Shown one piece after another: positions 7,348 through 14,342 of a stretch of DNA of 20,422 nt (within the stretch, counting starts at the first letter, position 1; the number at the start of each line of letters is the position of its first letter). This stretch comes from Mycobacterium sp. GTDB taxonomy: Bacteria; Actinomycetota; Actinomycetes; Mycobacteriales; Mycobacteriaceae. The position numbers were made by a program, and so were the translations under genes. Below the pieces are notes generated by a model that was not told the DNA's origin, ran no database searches, and saw nothing but the letters and a program-made list of their open reading frames with translations. The stretch spans positions 1 through 20,422 of the forward strand of contig JAHFVB010000016.1 in assembly GCA_023264755.1 (NCBI GenBank), written 5' to 3'.

Positions 7348-8046
7348 TCACTGCTGCCGGAGGACGAAGCCCACGCCCCGCACCGTATGCAGCAACCTCG
7401 GTGCACCGCCGGCCTCCAGCTTGCGGCGCAGATAGCCGATGAACACGTCGACGACATTGGTGTCGGCGGCGAAGTCGTAGCCCCAGACCAGTTCGAGCAG
7501 CTGGGCGCGGGAGAGCACCGCGGTCTTGTGCTCGGCGAGCACGGCCAACAGGTCGAACTCGCGCTTGGTGAGGTCGACGTCGACGCCGTTGACCCTGGCC
7601 CGCCGGCCCGGGATGTCGACCTCCAGCGGCCCCACGACGATGGTCTCCGAGGAGAACGTCGCCGTCGCACCGCGCCGCCGCAGCAGCGCCTTGACCCGCG
7701 CGACCAGTTCGGTGAGCTGAAAGGGCTTGACCAGGTAGTCGTCGGCGCCCGCTTCGAGGCCGGCCACCCGGTCGTCGACCGAACTGCGTGCCGACAGCAC
7801 GCACACCGGCACGTCGTTGTCCATGGCGCGCAGCGCGGTGACGACGCTGACGCCGTCCAGGACCGGCATGTTGATGTCGAGCACGATGGCGTCGGGCCGG
7901 GTCTCGGTGGCACTGCGCAATGCCTCGGCGCCGTCTACGGCGGTGGACACGTCGAAGCCGGACAGTCGCAGGCCCCGCTCGAGCGAGGCAAGCACGTCGG
8001 GATCGTCGTCCACGACGAGCACCCGGGGGGAGGCAACGCTGTCCAT
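7348..8046 (-). CDS. prrA: Two-component response regulator PrrA
   Basis: An OmpR/PhoB-type DNA-binding regulator of 232 residues, nearly identical in sequence pattern to mycobacterial PrrA. The receiver domain (about 7-120) has the acidic pocket DDD (13-15), the phospho-acceptor Asp57 in VLDINMP and the conserved Lys in DDYLVKPF (near 107). The C-terminal winged helix (about 135-232) includes [15 protein letters not shown], the recognition region [16 protein letters not shown] and the final [13 protein letters not shown]. It is the first gene of the prrAB operon, divergent from the PLD-like gene. A perfect 9-bp inverted repeat directly precedes its ATG at 8046. M. tuberculosis prrA is reported to be autoregulated. 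Confidence 0.97.
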   Translation of the reverse strand: MDSVASPRVLVVDDDPDVLASLERGLRLSGFDVSTAVDGAEALRSATETRPDAIVLDINMPVLDGVSVVTALRAMDNDVPVCVLSARSSVDDRVAGLEAGADDYLVKPFQLTELVARVKALLRRRGATATFSSETIVVGPLEVDIPGRRARVNGVDVDLTKREFDLLAVLAEHKTAVLSRAQLLELVWGYDFAADTNVVDVFIGYLRRKLEAGGAPRLLHTVRGVGFVLRQQ

Positions 8047-8070
8047 ACGGTCATCTTGCCCGATGACCGT
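8047..8070 (-). repeat. 9-bp perfect inverted repeat abutting the prrA start codon
   Basis: ACGGTCATC (8047-8055) and GATGACCGT (8062-8070) are exact reverse complements around a 6-base loop, and the repeat ends on the base next to the prrA ATG. As DNA it could be an operator, perhaps for PrrA itself. As RNA it would put a hairpin at the ribosome entry site. No clear Shine-Dalgarno is visible between it and the start. Confidence 0.6.
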
Positions 8071-8089
8071 CGTCCGGCGCGGTAGGCGC

Positions 8090-8118
8090 GTGACCGCGGA
8101 GAACGCGAAATCTAGAAT
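8090..8118 (+). promoter_or_regulatory. Candidate SigA-type promoter for the PLD-CHR operon
   Basis: GTGACC (8090-8095), a 17-base spacer and TAGAAT (8113-8118) make a good vegetative promoter by eye. RNA would start near 8125, giving a leader of about 45 bases that includes a GC hairpin (CGGGGC at 8130-8135 with GCCCCG at 8142-8147). Confidence 0.5.
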
Positions 8119-8155
8119 TCATCGCGGCGCGGGGCCGAAACGCCCCGGGCGCTGC

Positions 8156-8161
8156 TAGCTT
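8156..8161 (+). promoter_or_regulatory. Alternative -10 box giving a leaderless PLD transcript
   Basis: TAGCTT fits TANNNT and lies 8 bases before the GTG at 8170, which has no Shine-Dalgarno. A leaderless start is therefore possible. No recognisable -35 is seen at the right distance, so this competes with the promoter at 8090-8118. Confidence 0.3.
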
Positions 8162-8169
8162 CGACATTC

Positions 8170-9159
8170 GTGCAGCCGAATCGTCCCCAATTGATCGTTG
8201 AACCGGATGACGGCCTGGAGCCGGTCCTTCAATTCATCGCTTCCGCGCAGGAGTCCCTGCTCGTCAAGCAGTTCACGTTCACCGACGAGAGCCTGATCGA
8301 GGCCGTCATCGGGCGCAAGCAGGCGGGCGTCGACGTGCGGGTCATGCTCAACGCTGCCCGATCGGGTGGCGACCGCGCGAACGACGAAACCTTCGAGCGC
8401 TTCCAAGCCGCCGGCATCGACGTGCAGTGGACCAATCCCAAGTTCTACGTCACCCACGAGAAGTCGATGGTCGTCGACGCCAAGATTGCGCTCGTTGCGA
8501 CGTTCAACATGTGCCTGAAGTACTTCACGGCCACCAGGGACTACGGCGTGATCATCGACGATCCGGTGCAGGTGGCCCAGATCGTCGAGGTCTTCAACGC
8601 CGACTGGAACCACGACGACTGGGTGCCGACGATGTACGAGGGCCTGTTGTGGAGCAACTCGAACTCCCGGTTGCACATGGCTCGCTTCATCGACACCGCC
8701 ACGCGCCGCATCGACGTCCAGCACCCCAAGTTCGTCGATGCGGTGATCACCGACCACCTGGCGGCGGCGATCGGCCGCGGGGTGAAGGTGCACGTGCTGT
8801 GCGGCGGCAAGCACGGGATCAGCGAGTGGGACGTGCTCGACACCTTCGCGTCGCTGCGCACGCTGCGCCGGTTCGGCGCGAAGGTGCACAAGCAGAAGAA
8901 TCTCCGGGTCCACGCCAAACTCCTGATCGTCGACGAGGAACGGGCCCTGGTCGGATCGATGAACATCGACCGCAGTGCCTTCGACCTGCGGCGCGAACTC
9001 GGCATCACGGTCACCGAACCGGCGGTCGTCGCCCGGCTGAAAGAGGTGTTCGAGTCCGACTGGGCGTCGTCGCACAACTACGAGCCGCCCGATCCGCTCG
9101 ATGCGAGCACGCATCAGGAGGACGACTTTCCGCACGATCCCGAACTCATGCATGAGTGA
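8170..9159 (+). CDS. Phospholipase D-like (HKD) protein
   Basis: A 329-residue protein with two HxKxxxxD motifs: His96-Lys98-Asp103 (HEKSMVVD) and His248-Lys250-Asp255 (HAKLLIVD). The second is followed by GSMNID, the usual HKD context; the first has ATFNM in place of the usual GSxN. Two complete HKD motifs normally form one active site that cleaves or transfers phosphodiester bonds, as in cardiolipin synthases, phospholipases D and some nucleases. There is no N-terminal membrane helix of the bacterial cardiolipin synthase type and no signal peptide, so a cytoplasmic enzyme is likely and the substrate is unknown. GTG 8170 lacks a ribosome site. It overlaps the first chromate-transporter gene by 8 bp, so it heads that operon. 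Confidence 0.85.
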   Translation: MQPNRPQLIVEPDDGLEPVLQFIASAQESLLVKQFTFTDESLIEAVIGRKQAGVDVRVMLNAARSGGDRANDETFERFQAAGIDVQWTNPKFYVTHEKSMVVDAKIALVATFNMCLKYFTATRDYGVIIDDPVQVAQIVEVFNADWNHDDWVPTMYEGLLWSNSNSRLHMARFIDTATRRIDVQHPKFVDAVITDHLAAAIGRGVKVHVLCGGKHGISEWDVLDTFASLRTLRRFGAKVHKQKNLRVHAKLLIVDEERALVGSMNIDRSAFDLRRELGITVTEPAVVARLKEVFESDWASSHNYEPPDPLDASTHQEDDFPHDPELMHE

Positions 9160-9748
9160 GGGGGAGCTCGCCCCGGTCGCAAATTCGGAGCGGGTCTCCC
9201 TGTTGGAGCTTGCGTGGACGTTCAATCACATCGCGCTGGCCTCGTTCGGCGGTGGGCTGTCCGCGTGGTCGCGGGAAGTGATCGTCGTCGAGAAGAAGTG
9301 GATGGGCGAGGCCGAATTCCTGTCGGCCATGACCATGTGCCGGATCCTGCCCGGGGCCAACCAGGTCAACATGGCCGTCTTCACCGGGACCAAGATGCGG
9401 GCCGTTCCCGGCGCGGTCGCGGCCGTCGTCGGGCTGTGCTTCATGCCGATGGTGTTCGTGCTGGTGATGTCGTTCCTGTACTTCCGGTTCAAGGAGGTGC
9501 CCGCGGTCAAGGGCATCCTGCACGGCGCGTCCTCGGCCGCCGTCGCGTTGACGTTGGCCATGGTCGTCAAGACCGGGCAGAAGTGTCTGACCGGGCTGAT
9601 TCCGGTGGCACTGTTCGGGGCGGCGTTCGTGCTCAACGGGCTGGTGCGCTTGCCGCTACTGCTCACCTTGGCCATCGTCGCGCCGCTGAGCCTGATCTGG
9701 GCATGGCCGCGCAAGCGTGACGAAGCCGGCTCAGCGGCGCAGGCATGA
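9152..9748 (+). CDS. Chromate transporter (CHR family), first half-size subunit
   Basis: A 198-residue membrane protein with one CHR domain. It begins with a short soluble N-terminus, then NHIALASFGGGLSAW (26-40), VVEKKWMGEAEFLSAMTMC (45-63) and the signature ILPGANQVNMA (65-75), followed by about four to five hydrophobic helices. Short CHR proteins are encoded as adjacent pairs that together make one chromate/anion transporter. ATG 9152 overlaps the PLD stop by 8 bp (ATGAGTGA); the longer in-frame extension to 9101 is inside the PLD gene and rejected. Its stop overlaps the next start by 4 bp (ATGA). Chromate itself as substrate is inferred from family only. Confidence 0.9.
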   Translation: MSEGELAPVANSERVSLLELAWTFNHIALASFGGGLSAWSREVIVVEKKWMGEAEFLSAMTMCRILPGANQVNMAVFTGTKMRAVPGAVAAVVGLCFMPMVFVLVMSFLYFRFKEVPAVKGILHGASSAAVALTLAMVVKTGQKCLTGLIPVALFGAAFVLNGLVRLPLLLTLAIVAPLSLIWAWPRKRDEAGSAAQA

Positions 9749-10290
9749 GCACCTATCTGCAGCTGATCGCCATGTTCGGCGTGCTGTCGCTGCTGTCGAT
9801 CGGCGGCGGCAACACCGTGCTGCCCGACATGCACCTGCAGGCGGTCCGCCAGCATCACTGGCTGTCCGACAACCAGTTCGCCGACGTCTTCTCGATATCT
9901 CAGACCGCGCCGGGGCCGAGCATCCTGATCGTCACGATGATCGGTTACTCCGCGGGGTTGCACGTCGGCGGCGTTCCGGGCGCCATCCTCGGCGGAGTGA
10001 TCGCCACCGTCGCGATGGTGCTCCCGGCTGCGTCGCTGGTCTACGCCATCACGTTGTTCTGGCAGAGGGCCGAGCAGTCCAACTGGCGCATCGCCGTCGA
10101 GAAGGGTTTCGCCCCGCTGACCGTCGGCCTGATCCTGGCCTCGTCGCTGGTGATGAGCCGCGCCGCCGATCACGATTGGCGGGCGTATTCGCTGACGGCG
10201 ATATGCACGCTGATCTTCGTGCGGACCAAGCTCAACCCGCTGATCGTGGTGGCCGCCGCCGGGGTCATCGGCTACTTCGGCATCGTCTAA
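9745..10290 (+). CDS. Chromate transporter (CHR family), second half-size subunit
   Basis: A 181-residue membrane protein forming the second half of the CHR pair. Marks include LLSIGGGNTVLPDM (17-30), HHWLSDNQFADVFSISQ (37-53) and the signature TAPGPSI (54-60), followed by hydrophobic helices to the C-terminus. The paired subunits are thought to insert with opposite topology. ATG 9745 is within ATGA at the end of the first subunit gene, so the two are translationally coupled. The operon ends here, at a hairpin with a T-tract. No chrB- or chrF-like chromate regulator is present in the window. Confidence 0.9.
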   Translation: MSTYLQLIAMFGVLSLLSIGGGNTVLPDMHLQAVRQHHWLSDNQFADVFSISQTAPGPSILIVTMIGYSAGLHVGGVPGAILGGVIATVAMVLPAASLVYAITLFWQRAEQSNWRIAVEKGFAPLTVGLILASSLVMSRAADHDWRAYSLTAICTLIFVRTKLNPLIVVAAAGVIGYFGIV

Positions 10291-10311
10291 CCGCGACTCG
10301 TGGAGTCTTTT

Positions 10312-10331
10312 CGGCGCTGAGCGCCGGTTTT
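10312..10331 (+). terminator. Intrinsic terminator after the CHR operon
   Basis: CGGCGC (10312-10317) and GCGCCG (10321-10326) form a 6-bp stem with a TGA loop, followed by GTTTT. This is the clearest classical terminator in the window, 21 bases after the CHR stop and just before the ABC promoter. Confidence 0.65.
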
Positions 10332-10359
10332 GCTGCACGCGTCGCCGCCGGGGAAGCGA

Positions 10360-10390
10360 TTGACCTCAACTCTTGTTGAGGTTCTACGGT
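10360..10390 (+). promoter_or_regulatory. SoxR/MerR-type promoter-operator of the ABC exporter operon
   Basis: -35 TTGACC (10360-10365) and -10 TACGGT (10385-10390) are separated by 19 bp. The spacer region is filled by the perfect dyad ACCTCAAC-tctt-GTTGAGGT (10363-10382). An overlong spacer with a central dyad is the hallmark of promoters activated by MerR-family regulators. The dyad matches the SoxR box CCTCAAG-N4-CTTGAGG except for its innermost base pair. Six bases separate the -10 from the ATG at 10397, so the transcript would be leaderless. No MerR/SoxR gene lies in the window. Confidence 0.7.
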
Positions 10391-10396
10391 GATCAA

Positions 10397-12277
10397 ATGA
10401 GTTTCGAGACAGTGGCGCGACAGTCGCTATACCGGCAGACGCGCGCGACGGGCGGTGATTTGCGCGCGCTGGCCAACCGGGCCCTGCTGACGCGGATCTG
10501 GCGGTTTGCCGCACGCCATCATCGCAGGCTCGGCGGATTCGTGGCGATTAGCACCGTGGGAGCGCTGTTGGCGGTGGCGACACCCCTGATGGCGGGCCGG
10601 GTGGTCGACGCCATCGTCCACGGCGGCGCACCGAGCACCGTGGTGTCGATCGCCTCGGTCATCGCGGTCGTGGCGCTGGCCGAGGCCGGTGTCTGACTGC
10701 TCACCCGTTGGCTGTCGTCGACCATCGGCGAGGGACTGATCCTCGATCTGCGCAGCGCGGTGTTCGACCACGTCCAACGGATGCCCATCGCGTTCTTCAC
10801 CAGAACCCGCACCGGCGCCCTGGTCAGCCGCTTGGGCAACGACGTCATCGGCGCTCAACGGGCCTTCACCGACACGCTGTCCGGGGTGGTTTCGAATCTG
10901 GTGACGCTGACGTTGACGTTCGCGGTGATGGTCAGCATCTCCTGGCAGATCACGGCGCTGGCCCTGCTGCTGATGCCGCTGTTCCTGCTGCCCGCGCGCC
11001 GCATCGGCCGCGCGATGGCGACGTTGAGTCGGGAGAGCGCCCGCTACAACGCGACCATGCAAACCCAGATGACGGAACGGTTTTCGGCGCCGGGCGCCAC
11101 CTTGGTGAAGCTGTTCGGGAATCCGGCCAGCGAGTCCGAGGAGTTCGCGGCCCGCGCCCGCCGCGTGCGCGACGTCGGGGTGCGCTCGTCTATGCTGCAG
11201 TCGACGTTCATGAACTCGTTGACGTTGATGTCGGCGCTTGCGCTGGCCCTGGTGTACGGGCTCGGTGGGGTGCTGGCCATCGGCGGTCACCTGCAGGCCG
11301 GTGCGATCGTGTCGCTGGCCCTGCTGTTGACGCGGCTGTACGCCCCGTTGACGGCGCTGGCCAACGCCCGGGTCGAAATCGCCAGTGCGCTGGTGAGTTT
11401 CGAGCGGGTCTTCGAGGTACTGGATCTGGTTCCGCTGATTCGGGAGCGGCCCGACGCGGTAGCGGTCCCGGACGGCCCTGTCGCGGTCCAGTTCGACGCC
11501 GTGCGCTTCTCCTACCCGTCGGCGGACAAGGTCTCGCTGGCCTCGCTCGAAGAGGTGGCGGTGCTCGACGAGCGCGGCGGAGCCGAAGTGTTGCATGGCA
11601 TTTCGTTCACCGCGCGGCCCGGTCAGATGGTCGCCCTGGTCGGCTCGTCGGGAGCGGGCAAGTCGACCATCGCGTCGTTGTTGGCCCGGTTGTACGACGT
11701 CGAATCGGGCAGTGTGCGCTTGGCGGGGGTCGACGTGCGGGAGCTGTCGTTCCAGTCGCTGCGCGACACCGTCGGCGTGGTGACGCAGGACGGACACCTG
11801 TTCCACGAATCGATTCGGGCCAACCTCACCTTGGCTGCTCCCGACGCCACCGACGACGAACTGTGGGCCGCGTTGCGGCGGGCCCGCCTCGACGACGTGG
11901 TGGCCGACATGGCCGACGGGTTGGACACCATCGTCGGTGAGCGGGGCTACCGGTTGTCCGGCGGCCAGCGTCAGCGGTTGACCATTGCCCGGCTGCTGCT
12001 CGGCCGCTCGCGGGTCGTGGTGCTCGACGAGGCCACCGCGGCGCTGGACTCCGAATCGGAGGCGGCCGTGCAGCAGGCGCTCGCCGAGGCCTTGGCGGGG
12101 CGCACGTCGATCGTCATCGCGCACCGGCTGTCCACCGTCCGTGCGGCCGATCTGATCCTGGTCGTCGAGGACGGTCACATCGTCGAACGCGGTACTCACC
12201 GTCAATTACTGGCCCGCGGCGGCCGGTACGCCGAGCTTTACGAGACGCAGTTCCGCGAGCCGCAGGCCGCTGCCTGA
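10397..12277 (+). pseudogene. ABC half-exporter 1 (TMD-NBD) with in-frame TGA at codon 100
   Basis: A type IV ABC exporter half-transporter: six transmembrane helices fused to an ATPase domain, acting as a dimer to export lipids or drugs. From ATG 10397 the frame has 626 sense codons plus an internal TGA at 10694-10696. Codons before (ALAEAGV) and after (LLTRWLSSTIGEGLILDLR) join into the normal second-helix and coupling region, so a single substitution, probably of a Gly codon GGA, is the simplest cause. The ATPase domain is complete: Walker A GSSGAGKS (about 416-423), Q-loop Gln464, LSGGQ (520-524), Walker B glutamate 545 and H-loop His576. An insertion before Walker A (SADKVSLASLEE) is present. 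Restart at GTG 10760 would lose the first helices and leave no working transporter. Read-through, sequence error and true inactivation remain open. Confidence 0.85.
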
Positions 12278-12332
12278 CGGGAGGTTATTCGGTTGCCCTC
12301 CGTGGGAACCTTGGAACTGGGGATGTCGGGGG

Positions 12333-14342
12333 ATGTCACAGCGGTGGGATAGACAAGAACCAATGGGACCGATGGGTGCGAATGGGGGTGATGTGATGCG
12401 TGCGCAGCACCGGGGCCTCCAGTCGGAGCCCGCCATTGCGCCGCCGCCGCGCCGCATCAGGTCGTCGTCGGACATCCTTCGGCTGCTGCCCTATCTGAAG
12501 CCCTACCGGGTGCGGTGGATGGGGATGCTGGTCGCCGCGCTGCTCAGCCTGGTCGCGACCGTGACCATCCCGTTGATGACCAAGGCCGTCATCGACGGTC
12601 CGGTCCGCCATCAGGATCCGCAGCGGCTGTGGGTACTCGGCGTGGCCGCCACCGCCATCCTGTGCTCCGAGGCCGTGCTGTGGTTCATCCGCCGCTGGCT
12701 GGTGGCCCGCGCCACCATGGGCGTCGAGGCCGACCTCCGCAAGGACCTCTACGCGCGGCTGCAGTTGTTGCCGATGTCGTTCCACGGCAAGTGGCAGTCC
12801 GGGCAGCTGTTGTCGCGGGTGATGAACGACCTGAGCACCATTCGTCAGTTCCTGTCCTTCGGATTGCTGTTCTTGATGCTCAACGTCATCCAGATCGTCG
12901 TGGTGACGGGCCTGTTGCTGGCGATGTACTGGCCGCTCGGGGTCGTGGTGGTGGTGTCGATCGTGCCGATCACGGTCACGGTGCTGCACTTCCAGCGGCA
13001 GTTCACCGCGCTGTCCCGTGCCGCTCAGGACCAGTCCGGCAACGTCGCCACCCACGTCGAGGAGCAGGCGCTCGGGTTGCGGGTGGTCAAGGCCTTCGGC
13101 CGGGAGGAGTACGCCTACCAACGGTTCGACGAGCGCGCTACCGAGCTCTTCGAGACCGAGGTCCGCAAGGTCGGGGTTTCGGCGAAGTTCTGGACCCTGC
13201 TCGAGGTCATCCCCAACGTCACGCTGATCATCGTGCTCGGCGTGGGCGCCTACGCCGCAGGCACCGGGCTGGTCACGATGGGCACCCTCGTTGCGTTCAT
13301 CACCATGATGCTGTCGTTGGTGTGGCCGATCGCCTCGCTCGGCTACCTGCTGTCGATGACCCAGGAGTCGATGACGGCGGCCAACCGCGTCGCCGAGATC
13401 TTCGATGCCCCGCGCGAACTCACCGACGGCCCGCTGGATCGGGCGCCCCGCGGCGGCCGGCTGGAACTGGTCGACGTGGGTTTCCGCTTTCCCGATTCCG
13501 AACACTGGGTGCTCCGGCACGTCAACGTCACCGTCGCGCCCGGTGAGACGCTGGCTCTGGTCGGCGCGACCGGGTCCGGCAAGTCGGTGTTGGTGGCGCT
13601 GCTGTCGCGGCTCTACGACGTGACCGAGGGGGCCGTCCTGATCGACGGCGTCGACATCCGCGAGTTGTCGCTGCCAGCGCTCCGAAGCGCCGTCGCGACG
13701 GCCTTCGAGGACCCGACGCTGTTCTCGATGTCGGTGGCCGAGAACCTTCGCCTCGGCCGGCCGGACGCCACCGAGGAGCAACTGGCCCAGGCCATCGAGA
13801 TCGCCTCCGCCGGCTTCGTCTACGACCTACCCTTCGGCCTGGACACCCGCATCGGCGAACAGGGCATGAGCCTGTCCGGCGGTCAGCGGCAACGGCTTTC
13901 GTTGGCCCGCGCGCTCTTGGCGGCGCCGTCGATACTGGTCCTCGACGACACGCTGTCGGCGCTGGACGTACACACCGAGGCCAGGGTCACCGCGGCGTTG
14001 CGCCGCGTGCTGGGGTCCGTCACCGGCGTGGTCGTGGCGAACCGGGCCTCGACGGTGTTGCTCGCCGACCGGGTGGCCCTGCTCGGCTCGAACGATTCCG
14101 CAGGGGCCACCATCATGCGTATCGGTACCCATGCCGAATTGCTTTCCGAGACACCGGAGTACCGCTACCTGCTGGCCGCCGACGAAGACCTCGACGACGG
14201 CTCCGAGCGCAGCTGCGGCTGGCAGCAGGATCAGGACCGCAGTCGGCTCGACCACCTGTACGCCGAGCGGGAAGCGACCGATCAGGCCTGCGACGACAAG
14301 GCCGGCGAGCAGAACTTCGTCACCGCCAAGGAGCGCCCGTGA
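12333..14342 (+). CDS. ABC half-exporter 2 with degenerate ATPase site
   Basis: A 669-residue TMD-NBD half-exporter with six membrane helices between about residues 60 and 340. The Walker A GATGSGKS (411-418) and signature LSGGQ (514-518) are canonical, but three catalytic positions are altered: the Q-loop Gln is Glu459 (AFEDPTLF), the Walker B glutamate is Asp539 (LVLDD) and the H-loop His is Asn570 (VANRAST). This is the pattern of the degenerate subunit of a heterodimeric exporter such as TM287/288. The C-terminus has a hydrophilic tail of about 50 residues. Starts at 12333 or 12396 are both possible; 12396 has the better ribosome site (GGGGGTG at 12384-12390) and still leaves the domain whole. 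It follows ABC1 by 55 bp and overlaps ABC3 by 4 bp. Confidence 0.92.
   Translation: MSQRWDRQEPMGPMGANGGDVMRAQHRGLQSEPAIAPPPRRIRSSSDILRLLPYLKPYRVRWMGMLVAALLSLVATVTIPLMTKAVIDGPVRHQDPQRLWVLGVAATAILCSEAVLWFIRRWLVARATMGVEADLRKDLYARLQLLPMSFHGKWQSGQLLSRVMNDLSTIRQFLSFGLLFLMLNVIQIVVVTGLLLAMYWPLGVVVVVSIVPITVTVLHFQRQFTALSRAAQDQSGNVATHVEEQALGLRVVKAFGREEYAYQRFDERATELFETEVRKVGVSAKFWTLLEVIPNVTLIIVLGVGAYAAGTGLVTMGTLVAFITMMLSLVWPIASLGYLLSMTQESMTAANRVAEIFDAPRELTDGPLDRAPRGGRLELVDVGFRFPDSEHWVLRHVNVTVAPGETLALVGATGSGKSVLVALLSRLYDVTEGAVLIDGVDIRELSLPALRSAVATAFEDPTLFSMSVAENLRLGRPDATEEQLAQAIEIASAGFVYDLPFGLDTRIGEQGMSLSGGQRQRLSLARALLAAPSILVLDDTLSALDVHTEARVTAALRRVLGSVTGVVVANRASTVLLADRVALLGSNDSAGATIMRIGTHAELLSETPEYRYLLAADEDLDDGSERSCGWQQDQDRSRLDHLYAEREATDQACDDKAGEQNFVTAKERP

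Noticed and set aside
1874..10696. Selenocysteine coding at the two TGA codons
   Set aside because: MFS and ABC exporters are not known selenoprotein families, the positions are membrane-helix residues rather than redox sites, and I saw no convincing SECIS-like stem-loop just downstream. A formal SECIS search would settle it.
10427..12205. Long minus-strand open frame (592 codons) opposite ABC1
   Set aside because: The composition is His/Arg/Gln-rich without domains. It is interesting only because it is unbroken where the real gene has a TGA, but the ABC motifs leave no doubt about the coding strand.
12363..12398. Repeated ATGGG motifs near the ABC2 start as a tandem repeat element
   Set aside because: The spacing is irregular and the unit is only five bases. 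It is better read as a cluster of alternative start codons and ribosome sites.
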